Of a DNA stretch of 22,863 bases, positions 7,082 to 15,152 are shown one piece after another. A program made the translations under genes and the position numbers. Under the pieces are notes generated by a model. That model had not been told where the DNA came from. It saw nothing but the letters and a program-made list of their open reading frames with translations, and ran no database searches. How positions within the stretch are numbered: the stretch's first letter is position 1; each line of letters starts with the position of its first letter. Source of the DNA: an uncultured Desulfobacterales bacterium (GTDB lineage Bacteria; Desulfobacterota; Desulfobacteria; Desulfobacterales; JAFDCJ01); NCBI GenBank assembly GCA_945787595.1, contig CALZJV010000020.1, positions 1 through 22,863 of the forward strand, given 5' to 3'.

Positions 7082-8023
7082 ATGGTAACCTTTATCATCC
7101 GCAGGCTTTTGCTGGCAATACCGACGATTCTGGTTGTCATCACGGTGGTATTTTTTTCCGTGCGTGGACTGGGCGGGGATCCAGCAATGGCGATTCTCGG
7201 AGACCGGGCAACGCCCCAGGCGCTCCAAGTCATGAGAGAAAGACTGGGGCTCAATCAGCCGATCTGGAAGCAGTATACTTCCTTTTTGGGGGATCTCGCC
7301 CGCGGGGACCTGGGGCGGGACCTGAGAACGGATCAACCGGTCGCCGAATTGTTTAAACGCGCGGTGCCCTATACCATCGATCTCGCCATTTGGGCGACGG
7401 TGTTCGGGATCCTGATCGGGGTGCCGGCAGGAGTCCTGGCTGCCTTGAAATGGAACACCCCACTTGATTTTGTGGGCCGATTTGTTGGTATTCTGGGGTT
7501 TTCCTTCCCGACCTTCTATTTGAGCATTATTTTGCTTTTTATCTTTTCTTTGACACTGGATTGGTTTCCCATGATCGGCGGCGGCGAGTTCAGCAATCTG
7601 GCTGAGCGGGCCCACCACCTTTTTTTGCCGGCACTCAGTCTCGGGTTGATCAAATCAGCTTTCGTGATGCGCTTGACCCGTTCGTCCATGCTGAATGTCC
7701 TGCACGAAGATTATGTGACGACGGCCCGGAGCAAAGGCCTCAGGGAATGGGTCGTGATCTATAAGCATGCCTTGCGGAATTCACTGATTCCGGTGGTGAC
7801 CATGATCTCGCTTTACCTGGCGGTCACGATCGGTGGATCCATCGAGGTGGAGATCGTGTTCAATCGGCCCGGGCTCGGGAAATTTTTGATCGGTGCCATC
7901 CAAGAGCGAAATTATCCGGTGATTCAATCGGGGTTGGTCGTTCTGGCGGGCTTTGTCGTGATCGTGAACCTGATTACGGACCTGTCGTACGCGCTGATCG
8001 ATCCTAGAATCAAATATGACTAG
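7082..8023 (+). CDS. ABC transporter permease, DppB/OppB type
   Basis: This 313-aa inner-membrane permease opens with the family N-terminus, MVTFIIRRLLLAIPTILVVI. Hydrophobic segments lie near residues 8-28, 98-122, 130-160, 180-197, 237-262 and 281-308. The cytoplasmic EAA loop that docks the ATPase starts at D210 (DYVTTARSKGL) and runs through KHALRNSLIPVV. The C-terminal LIDPRIKYD is typical. The ATG at 7082 has a poor ribosome-binding site and sits 115 bases after the binding-protein stop. That gap holds no gene. It forms the translocation channel with the next gene product. Confidence 0.94.
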   Translation: MVTFIIRRLLLAIPTILVVITVVFFSVRGLGGDPAMAILGDRATPQALQVMRERLGLNQPIWKQYTSFLGDLARGDLGRDLRTDQPVAELFKRAVPYTIDLAIWATVFGILIGVPAGVLAALKWNTPLDFVGRFVGILGFSFPTFYLSIILLFIFSLTLDWFPMIGGGEFSNLAERAHHLFLPALSLGLIKSAFVMRLTRSSMLNVLHEDYVTTARSKGLREWVVIYKHALRNSLIPVVTMISLYLAVTIGGSIEVEIVFNRPGLGKFLIGAIQERNYPVIQSGLVVLAGFVVIVNLITDLSYALIDPRIKYD

Positions 8024-8056
8024 GTATCCGGCAGAGACAGGAGGGCGCGTACCAAC

Positions 8057-8890
8057 GTGGAAATCAGGCGCTTATTAAAAAACAAGGTGTCGTTAATCGG
8101 ATTCGTGCTGGTCGTTCTGGTCATTCTCACGGCCATATTGGCGCCCTGGATATCCCCCCATGATCCCCTGAAACAGAACATTGTCAAGCGATTTTCCAAA
8201 CCCAGCGCGGAATTTTTCGGCGGGACGGACCGCTATGGCCGGGATCTTTTTTCTAGAACCCTCTGGGGCAGCAGACTCTCGCTGACCGTCGGATTTTCCG
8301 CGACATTGCTGGGGGCCGGCCTGGGGACCGTTCTGGGGCTGATCGCAGGCTACGGTAAGGGGTGGCTCAGCCAGGGGATCATGTGGCTGACCGATGTCTT
8401 CATGTCTTTCCCGACCATGGTGCTGGCGATAATCGTCGTGGTGGCCTTCGGGCCGGGAACTCAGAACGTGGTCCTTGCCATTGGGCTTGCCTTTACCCCC
8501 CGATTTATCCGGCTGGCCCGGGCGTCTACCCTTTCGATCTCCGAGCAGGTCTTTATCGAGGCCAGTCGTGCCACCGGTCAATCCAGGGTCGGAATTGTCT
8601 GGAAGCATGTGTTGCCCAATATTGCGGGTGACATCATCATCATGTCGACACTTTGGATCGCCACGGCCATTCGCCTGGAAGCCAGTTTAAGTTTTCTGGG
8701 GCTCGGCACCCAGCCGCCCATACCGAGCTGGGGCAACATGATTCGTGAAGGAATGCTTTATTTTATGCGGGCGCCGTGGCTTTCGCTGATTCCGGGCGCC
8801 GGTATATTTTTTGCGGTTATCGGATTCAACATGCTGGGGGATGGCATGCGGGACGTGCTCGATCCCAAACTGCGGGGTCGACTGACATGA
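8057..8890 (+). CDS. ABC transporter permease, DppC/OppC type
   Basis: This 277-aa inner-membrane permease partners the preceding one. The N-terminal cytoplasmic segment and first membrane helix (about 12-32) lead to the DRYGRDLFSR motif, typical of DppC/OppC. The EAA loop begins near residue 165 (VFIEASRATGQSRVGIVWKH). The conserved SFLGLGTQPPIPSWG block and the ending LGDGMRDVLDPKLR are present. The start is GTG at 8057, with GGAGGG at 8040-8045. No upstream ATG fits as well. Its stop codon overlaps the start of a 46-codon ORF. Confidence 0.94.
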   Translation: MEIRRLLKNKVSLIGFVLVVLVILTAILAPWISPHDPLKQNIVKRFSKPSAEFFGGTDRYGRDLFSRTLWGSRLSLTVGFSATLLGAGLGTVLGLIAGYGKGWLSQGIMWLTDVFMSFPTMVLAIIVVVAFGPGTQNVVLAIGLAFTPRFIRLARASTLSISEQVFIEASRATGQSRVGIVWKHVLPNIAGDIIIMSTLWIATAIRLEASLSFLGLGTQPPIPSWGNMIREGMLYFMRAPWLSLIPGAGIFFAVIGFNMLGDGMRDVLDPKLRGRLT

Positions 8891-9027
8891 CCGACCGTCA
8901 GCAGATACCCCGGGGAAAAATCATACCGCCGGGCGCTGCCCGGAAAACCGCGATCCGTTGCCAATGGATACCCGACAGGCGTAAAGGTCGTCGGCAGGAT
9001 CAGGGAGAATCAGGAGAGGGATTGTGA
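8887..9027 (+). CDS. Possible small ORF (46 aa) linking permease and ATPase genes
   Basis: The ATG at 8887 overlaps the permease stop codon in an ATGA arrangement. The TGA at 9025-9027 overlaps the GTG start of the next ATPase gene. The 46-residue product is basic and rich in Arg, Pro and Gly, with no signal peptide, membrane segment or recognised domain. It exactly fills an otherwise unexplained 133-base gap, so it could serve mainly to couple translation. It may equally be chance, since no homologue is recognised. Confidence 0.3.
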   Translation: MTDRQQIPRGKIIPPGAARKTAIRCQWIPDRRKGRRQDQGESGEGL

Positions 9028-10022
9028 GCCCCTTGATTGAAGTAAAGAATCTTCGGACCAATTTTCATACGGAAGCCGGGGTTGTGCATGCCGTCAACGG
9101 CGTTGACTTTACCATTGGGCGGGAAAAAACATTGGGGGTGGTCGGTGAAAGCGGCTGTGGGAAGTCGGTGACCGCCCTGTCGATCACGGGTCTGGTCCGC
9201 TCTCCCGGAAAAGTCGAGGGCGGAGAGATTCTGTTTCATCGAAACGGATCGGTGGTCGACCTGACAAAACTGGATCCGATGGGCCCTGAGATCCGTTCCA
9301 TCCGCGGCAATGAGATCGCCATGATTTTTCAGGAACCGATGACGTCCTTGAACCCGGTGTATACCATCGGGAATCAGATCATGGAAGCCATCCTCCTCCA
9401 CCAGCGGTTGGGGAGAAAGGATGCGAGGAACAAAGCGATCGAAATGCTCAGGGCCGTTGGCATATCATCTCCTGAGCAGCGCATTCGGGAATACCCGCAT
9501 CAGTTGTCAGGCGGCATGCGCCAGCGGGCCATGATCGCCATGGCACTTTCCTGCAAACCGGCGCTGCTGATCGCGGACGAGCCGACAACGGCCCTGGATG
9601 TGACCATCCAGGCCCAGGTATTGAAGCTGATGAATGACCTGCGCAGGGAGTTCAAGGCCGCCATCATGTTCATCACGCATGATCTCGGGGTCATTGCTCA
9701 CATGGCCGACGATGTTGTCGTGATGTATTTGGGGCGGATCGTTGAACGTGCCGCCGTACGGGATATCTTTCATGATCCGAGGCACCCGTATACCCGCGGA
9801 TTGATGAATTCCATGCCATCACTGGTGGCCACAAGAGAAAATCGCCTGATGCCCATCAAAGGGGTCGTTCCGGACGCACTGGAGATAACGCACGGGTGCG
9901 GGTTCGAAACCCGCTGCCCTCATACCCGTGAGATCTGCCGGCAGCAAATGCCGCCGCTTGTGGAGGTTGCCCCAGGCCATTATGCCGCCTGCTGTATTTG
10001 TACCGGTGACGTTAAGGGATAA
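9024..10022 (+). CDS. ABC transporter ATP-binding protein, DppD/OppD type
   Basis: This 332-aa cytoplasmic ATPase energises the importer. Walker A is GESGCGKSVT (41-50), the Q-loop is in MIFQEPMTSLNPV, the ABC signature is LSGGMRQR (161-168) and Walker B is LLIADEP (181-187), followed by TTALD and the H-loop ITHDLG. The C-terminal oligopeptide/dipeptide transporter extension contains the cysteine-rich block CGFETRCPHTREICRQQMPP, a family feature. The start is GTG at 9024, preceded by AGGAGAGGG (9012-9020), which decides this start. Confidence 0.95.
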   Translation: MSPLIEVKNLRTNFHTEAGVVHAVNGVDFTIGREKTLGVVGESGCGKSVTALSITGLVRSPGKVEGGEILFHRNGSVVDLTKLDPMGPEIRSIRGNEIAMIFQEPMTSLNPVYTIGNQIMEAILLHQRLGRKDARNKAIEMLRAVGISSPEQRIREYPHQLSGGMRQRAMIAMALSCKPALLIADEPTTALDVTIQAQVLKLMNDLRREFKAAIMFITHDLGVIAHMADDVVVMYLGRIVERAAVRDIFHDPRHPYTRGLMNSMPSLVATRENRLMPIKGVVPDALEITHGCGFETRCPHTREICRQQMPPLVEVAPGHYAACCICTGDVKG

Positions 10023-10025
10023 ACG

Positions 10026-11072
10026 ATGACAGCTGAAAACATTCTGCTCGACGCCAGAAATCTTAAAAAGTACTTTCCGGTTCGCAAAGGAATACTCAAA
10101 CGCATTACCGGGCAAGTCAAGGCCGTCGACGGCATCGATTTGTTTATCAGGGAAGGCGAAACCCTAGGCCTGGTCGGCGAGAGCGGCTGCGGCAAGACGA
10201 CGACCGGCCGGGCGATCCTGCGCCTGATTGAACCGACGGCCGGCAGCATCTGTTTTCGCAGCAAGAAACTGGCCGATGCCGGACAGGTCTTCAAGGAGAT
10301 AGACATTGCGACCGCATCGCCCAAGGAACTCAAATCCCTGAGGAGGGACATCCAAATCATTTTTCAGGACCCTTACTCTTCTCTTGATCCACGCATGACG
10401 GTGGAGGCGATTGTCGGAGAGCCCCTGACGGTGCACGGCATCGCACAGGGCACGGAAAGGAAGGACAGGGTCCAGCACCTGATGAGCGCGGTCGGCTTGA
10501 ATCCGGAGCAGACCAAGCGATACCCGCATCAGTTTTCAGGCGGTCAGCGACAGCGAATCGGGATCGCGCGTGCGCTGGCGCTTGAGCCCGAATTGATTGT
10601 GGCCGACGAACCGGTCTCCGCCCTGGACGTGTCCATTCAGGCCCAGGTGATGAACCTGTTGCAGAACCTTCAGGAGCGGTTCGGCCTGACCTATCTGTTT
10701 ATTGCCCATGACCTTTCAATCATCAAGTACATCAGCGACCGGGTGGCGGTGATGTACTTGGGGAAGATCGTTGAGCTCGCCGAAACGCAGGCCCTTTTCT
10801 CAGACCCCAAACACCCATACACCGAGGCCCTTATGTCAGCGGTTCCGGTTCCGGATCCCGATTATCAACTGGAACAGATCATCCTCGAGGGTGATGTGCC
10901 CAGCCCTCTCAAACCGCCCTCCGGCTGTTATTTCCATCCGCGGTGCCGGTACCGAAAGGATCTGTGCCGCAACGAAACGCCGTTGTACCGCGATCTCGGC
11001 CGTGAGCATTTTGTTGCCTGCCATTTGGCCGAGAAATTGGATTTAATGCCGCTCAGAACGGGAAAAACCTGA
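10026..11072 (+). CDS. ABC transporter ATP-binding protein, DppF/OppF type
   Basis: This 348-aa second ATPase of the importer starts only 3 bases after the first one ends. Walker A is [10 protein letters not shown] (51-60), the Q-loop is in [14 protein letters not shown], the signature is FSGGQRQR (170-177), and Walker B is [12 protein letters not shown] (190-201), followed by FIAHDLS. The C-terminal [19 protein letters not shown] block marks the DppF/OppF type. With the binding protein and permeases it completes a full five-component importer. Confidence 0.95.
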   Translation: MTAENILLDARNLKKYFPVRKGILKRITGQVKAVDGIDLFIREGETLGLVGESGCGKTTTGRAILRLIEPTAGSICFRSKKLADAGQVFKEIDIATASPKELKSLRRDIQIIFQDPYSSLDPRMTVEAIVGEPLTVHGIAQGTERKDRVQHLMSAVGLNPEQTKRYPHQFSGGQRQRIGIARALALEPELIVADEPVSALDVSIQAQVMNLLQNLQERFGLTYLFIAHDLSIIKYISDRVAVMYLGKIVELAETQALFSDPKHPYTEALMSAVPVPDPDYQLEQIILEGDVPSPLKPPSGCYFHPRCRYRKDLCRNETPLYRDLGREHFVACHLAEKLDLMPLRTGKT

Positions 11073-11154
11073 GTATGCGCCGGATGGCTTTCGGGTTAAG
11101 ACCGTTGGCCTGCACCCGCAGAAAAAACACATCCAGCTAAGGAATTGATACCAG

Positions 11155-12441
11155 ATGACAAAAGATTACCACGTTGAAGCAGTACCATACGGCACCGGTG
11201 AAATATCTTTGCGGATACCGAAAGAAAATTATATGGGAACGATCGCCCCGACATATCATCCGGGCCTCGAGGACGAAACCGCGGAGATCGTTCGTGCGCT
11301 GAAAAATCCCATCGGTACGCCGACCCTGGGTGAGATCGCCGCTCAGAAGAAAAGCAAAAAAACGGTTGTGGTCGTCAATGATGGCACTCGGCCCACCGTC
11401 ACCCATAAACTGCTTCCGCCGCTGATGCGTGAACTGGAAACGATCGGCATAGCGGCGGCGGACATCCTGATTCTGATTGCGACGGGCACCCACAGAGATG
11501 TGCGCGCAGACGAATTTGAAAGCCTGCTGGGCAAAAAGATTTCCGCGAAGTACCGCGTATGCAATCACCACTGCCGGGATATCGAGGCCATGGTTGACCT
11601 GGGCAAAACTTCTCAGGGCGTGCCGGTTATCATCAACCGGCTGTTGTGCGAAGCGGATCTGAAAATATTGACCGGCTCCATCCATCCGCATCAGAGCGCC
11701 GGATTTTCGGGCGGCCGCAAAAGTATTCTGCCCGGGCTGGCCGGCCTGGAGACGCTGAAGTTTCATCACAGCTACCGGTTCCGTTCGCCTGAACCGGCCA
11801 TGGGGTGGATCGACGGGAATCCCTTTCACCTGGCGGCGCTTGAAGCGGCCAAAATGGCGGGACCCGATTTTATTCTCAATCTGGTACAAAATCAAAAAAA
11901 ACAGATTACCCAGGCGGTCGCAGGAGATATTGACGCGGCCTGGCAGGCGGGGGTCCAGGCCAGCAGAGACATATTCGAAATCGAAACCCCTCAAAACGTA
12001 GATATTGTGGTGGTCGTTCCCGGAGGTCATCCAAGGGACAGCAACCTCTACCAGAGCCAGAAATCCATGTCAGCGGCCGAAATCGTGGTGAAACAAGGGG
12101 GAACGATCATTCTTCCCGTGGCATGCCCCGACGGGGTGGGCGGTGATCTGTTTTACGAATGGATGGCAACGGCGTCCTGCCCCGAAAATGTCATGGAACG
12201 CTTTATCAAAGAAGGATACGATATCGGGACATCGAAGGCCTGGCTTTATTCGCGCTGCCTGACAAAGGCGGAAGTGATCTTGGTATCAGACTGTCTGGAC
12301 GAAAAGACGTTGGCGGATATGTTTACCCGCAAGGCGAAAGACATCGATGAAGCCCTGGCCTGGGCGCTCGACAGGCAGGGTAAAAACGCCGGGGTATTGG
12401 TTTTGAGAAATGCTGCGGATATGATTCCCAGGGGCAAATAA
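11155..12441 (+). CDS. larA: LarA-type nickel-dependent lactate/2-hydroxyacid racemase
   Basis: This 428-aa protein of the LarA family racemises or epimerises 2-hydroxyacids by hydride transfer using the nickel-pincer nucleotide (NPN) cofactor. Active-site residues are recognisable: D76 and R79 in NDGTRPT, H113 in ATGTHRD, H177/H179 in GSIHPHQSAGFSGGRKS, the cofactor-bound lysine K189 in the same block, and the nickel-ligand histidine H204 or H205 in KFHHSYR. The cofactor-making genes larB, larC and larE are not in the window. The family includes racemases for malate, phenyllactate and sugar acids, so 'lactate' is only the best-known substrate. A position right after the importer suggests it acts on the imported compound or an early product. 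AAGGAA lies before the ATG. Confidence 0.9.
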   Translation: MTKDYHVEAVPYGTGEISLRIPKENYMGTIAPTYHPGLEDETAEIVRALKNPIGTPTLGEIAAQKKSKKTVVVVNDGTRPTVTHKLLPPLMRELETIGIAAADILILIATGTHRDVRADEFESLLGKKISAKYRVCNHHCRDIEAMVDLGKTSQGVPVIINRLLCEADLKILTGSIHPHQSAGFSGGRKSILPGLAGLETLKFHHSYRFRSPEPAMGWIDGNPFHLAALEAAKMAGPDFILNLVQNQKKQITQAVAGDIDAAWQAGVQASRDIFEIETPQNVDIVVVVPGGHPRDSNLYQSQKSMSAAEIVVKQGGTIILPVACPDGVGGDLFYEWMATASCPENVMERFIKEGYDIGTSKAWLYSRCLTKAEVILVSDCLDEKTLADMFTRKAKDIDEALAWALDRQGKNAGVLVLRNAADMIPRGK

Positions 12442-12443
12442 CC

Positions 12444-12463
12444 CCCGGCGCTGCAGCGCCGGG
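12444..12463 (+). other. Perfect 20-bp GC-rich palindrome after the LarA gene
   Basis: CCCGGCGC, TGCA, GCGCCGGG forms an 8-bp stem with a 4-base loop, starting 2 bases after the LarA stop codon. No U-tract follows, and the downstream genes are on the same strand. This looks more like an mRNA-stabilising or processing hairpin, or a weak attenuator, than a full terminator. Confidence 0.4.
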
Positions 12464-12506
12464 ATGCTGTTAGATCCGAATCAGGACAAAGCAGGAGAAG
12501 CGAGAT

Positions 12507-13358
12507 ATGGAAGCTGTTGATCTGATCAAAGGTGCCATCGACATCCACATCCACATTGGACCGGATCCCAACTGCCGGCGACGTGTCAATGGATATGAAG
12601 CGGCTGTTCAGGCCCGGGAGGCCGGCATGCGCGGTCTTGTGTTTAAAAGCCATGTCTACAATACTACGCCGGTCGCCTACACGGTTCAGCAGCTGGTGTC
12701 GGAGATCGCGCTTTTTGGCGGCGTTTCTCTGAATGTCGAGGTTGGTGGACTCAACCCCCAGGCCGTGGAAGCCGCCGGCAAGCTGGGGGCAAAGATTGTC
12801 TGGATGCCGACATTTTCATCCAGAAACGATATGAAAAAGCGGAACATCATTGGCAAGGGGATTTCCATCTTCGATGAAAATAAACATGTCCTGCCTGCGG
12901 TTTCAGAAATTCTGGCCCTGATCAAGCAGTATGATATGGTTCTTTCCAGTGGACACCTTTCACGGCAGGAAATATTTGCCTTGCTGCAGGAAGCACAGGC
13001 CAGACAGATCGATCGAATTCTGATAACGCACCCGCTGGCCATCCGGGTCGGACCGACCTTGTCCATCGACGATCAGCAAAAAATGCGGCGTCCGGGTGTT
13101 TACTTCGAGCATTGCTTCCACAGCTGTATGCCCAACAGCGACCGGCTCGACCCCCAGGCCATCGCAGACGCGATTCGGGCCGTCGGACCCGAGCATTGCA
13201 TCCTGTCGACGGATTTCGGTCAAATTGTCAATCCACCGCCGGTGGAAGGCCTGCGGATGTGTGTCGAGACGATGCTTCAGCTGGGGATCACGCGGGATGA
13301 AATAATGACCATGATAAAAATAAATCCGGCGAAAGTACTCGGCTTGTCAGACCCCTGA
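12507..13358 (+). CDS. DUF6282 family protein (amidohydrolase/PHP-like metal-dependent barrel)
   Basis: This 283-aa protein resembles the DUF6282 group of amidohydrolase-like TIM barrels. Likely metal or active-site residues are H14 and H16 in DIHIHIGPD, K47 and H49 in FKSH, H150 in SSGHLS, H175 in ITHP, E201/H202 in FEHCFHSC and D236 in STDFGQ. The HxH, Lys/His, His, His, Asp order is that of metal-dependent hydrolases. The reaction is unknown; hydrolysis of an amide, lactone or ester is the reasonable family-level guess. A good ribosome-binding site precedes the ATG. It lies between the LarA gene and the UGSC selenoprotein gene, in the same operon. Confidence 0.82.
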   Translation: MEAVDLIKGAIDIHIHIGPDPNCRRRVNGYEAAVQAREAGMRGLVFKSHVYNTTPVAYTVQQLVSEIALFGGVSLNVEVGGLNPQAVEAAGKLGAKIVWMPTFSSRNDMKKRNIIGKGISIFDENKHVLPAVSEILALIKQYDMVLSSGHLSRQEIFALLQEAQARQIDRILITHPLAIRVGPTLSIDDQQKMRRPGVYFEHCFHSCMPNSDRLDPQAIADAIRAVGPEHCILSTDFGQIVNPPPVEGLRMCVETMLQLGITRDEIMTMIKINPAKVLGLSDP

Positions 13359-13433
13359 CGATGCCGCCGGGCCGGCGAAAAGGGCAAGCGCCTGGAATTT
13401 TTAAGACAGGCGTTGACGGAACGGAGAAATTAA

Positions 13434-15131
13434 ATGACGCAAATCCTGCTAAACCCAAGAGGCGTTTTTTATCGGGAAGAAAATCCGATGGCCGCCCGTC
13501 CGGACACTTTGAACGGCAAGGTGTTGGGGCTGGTCGACAACAGCAAGGTGAATGCCGATGTCTTCCTGGACTGCCTGCAAACTTTGATGACCGAAAAATA
13601 CAGGCTTCCGGAGGTGCTCAAGATCAGGAAAACCGTTGCCGGATCTCCTGCCCCCTATAGCGACGAGTTCTTTGAAAAATGCGATATCGTCGTGAATGCC
13701 TTCGGCGACTGAGGGTCCTGCACATCATGGAGTCTCCATGATTCGGTAACGCTCGAAAAAAAAGGGATCCCCGTCGCCACGGTATGCACGGATGAGTTTT
13801 ATGCCCTGGGACAGGCGGAAGCCGAGTTTCTCGGTATGCCGGGGCTGCCCATTGCCGCGATTCCCCATCCCATGGTCGGCCAATCGAGGGAATATGTCGC
13901 CGTGGTGGCCGCCCAGGTTTTTGACGAGATCGTTCACGTACTGACAACGGCACCGGAATTGCTGGAAAGCGAATACAAAAACAAGACGATCCGGACCGGG
14001 AGCCGGTCAACACCCCGGCAAAAAACGCTCTTTGGCGATGCCTTCAGCATTTCCGCGGCCGGGGATCGGCTGAAAGCACCCGATTCCATTGAGGCCGCCA
14101 ATCGGGTTTTTTACCATCGCGGCTGGACGGACGGGCTCCCCATCATTCCGCCTACGGAAGAGCGGGTGCTGCGGATGATCGGCGGCTCTGGCTGGGAACC
14201 CAAGGCGCTGGTCGGGACCGTGGCGCCCAAACACGGGGAAGCCACTCTCAATAAAATCGCCGTCAACGCCGTTATGGCCGGGTGCCTGCCCGAATATTTC
14301 CCGCTGGTCGTTGCAGCGACCCGGGCCATGATTGAGCAGTCATTTAACCTGTATGCACTGCAAACCACCACCCATCCGTGTACGGTTCTCCTTTTGGTCA
14401 ACGGACCCCTGGCCGATGAACTGGACATCAACTCCAGCTACAATGCCATGGGGCAGGGAACCCTAGCCAATGCAACCATCGGGCGGGCGGTCAGACTATT
14501 GCTGGTCAACGTCGGCGGAGCGTCTCCGGGGGTGATGGATAGGGCGACCCATGGCAGTCCAGCCAAATTTTCATTCTGCTTTGCCGAAAATGAAGCGCAA
14601 AATCCCTGGGAACCCTTTCATGTTGAAAGGGGGTTTACGAAATCGGTCAGTACAATAACGGTGATGGGGGTCGAAGGCCCGCATAATGTCAATGACCACG
14701 GCGGCGTGACCGGGGAGGAGATCTTGATGACCATTGCGGGCGTTTTGGCAACGCCCGGCAACAACAATGTATATTTAGGCGGCGAGCCGCTGGTGGTTCT
14801 AGGCCCTGAACATGCCGCGGTCATGGCCCGGGATGGCTTTTCAAAGGCGATGGTCAAAGAATATCTTTTCAAAACGGCACGTGTGCCGATATCGGAAATC
14901 TCCAAAGGAAACCTGGAGCGGTTCAACAAGAATCATCCGGAAAGATTTGCGGGCCTGGGTGCCCGCGATAAGGTGCCGCTGGTGGACACGCCGCAGGAAA
15001 TAATGGTCGTCGTTGCCGGTGGAATGGGAAGGCATTCGGCCGTTGTACCGACCTTCGGCGGCCACACCCGCGCGGTGACCGTGCCGGTTACCGGCAGCAA
15101 CGGCGACCCGATCCTTCCGGCTGAAAATTAA
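13434..15131 (+). CDS. UGSC-family selenoprotein with large C-terminal domain (TGA 13710-13712 = Sec93)
   Basis: In the frame of the ATG at 13434, TGA at 13710-13712 is followed directly by Gly-Ser-Cys (GGG TCC TGC). The frame then stays open to TAA at 15129-15131, giving 565 residues with Sec at 93. Sec93-Gly-Ser-Cys96 is the motif that names the UGSC family and has the UxxC form of a thioredoxin-like redox pair. The N-terminal part (GKVLGLVDNSKVNADVFLD, then CDIVVNAFGD before Sec and GIPVATVCTDEF after it) matches that family as I recall it. The second domain starts near 217, with RGWTDGLP (229-236), NAVMAGCLPEYFP and DRATHGSPAK (369-378). In other genomes I recall this domain as an adjacent separate protein. 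A hairpin suited to a bacterial SECIS lies at 13724-13742. The function is undescribed; the setting suggests redox or thiol chemistry on an organic acid. No sel genes are in the window. Confidence 0.88.
13713..13746 (+). promoter_or_regulatory. Bacterial SECIS-like element directing Sec insertion at 13710-13712
   Basis: ATCATGGA (13724-13731) pairs perfectly with TCCATGAT (13735-13742) around a GTC loop, making an 8-bp stem inside the coding sequence just after the UGA. The gap between UGA and loop is 19 bases. Known bacterial SECIS rules (about 16-37 bases from UGA to loop, 4-16 bp upper stem, a G in the first two loop positions) are all met. SelB binding is inferred. Confidence 0.75.
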
Positions 15132-15152
15132 CATGATTGCGCAGGAGACCGT

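Noticed and set aside
11137..12030. A 297-codon minus-strand open frame
   Set aside because: It is antisense to the LarA gene, whose active-site motifs are clear.
13434..13712. A separate 92-aa gene ending at TGA 13710-13712, with an independent gene from ATG 13836
   Set aside because: The intervening 13713-13835 is in frame and stop-free, and starts with the Gly-Ser-Cys of the UGSC motif. A SECIS-like hairpin follows the TGA, which favours one selenoprotein gene.
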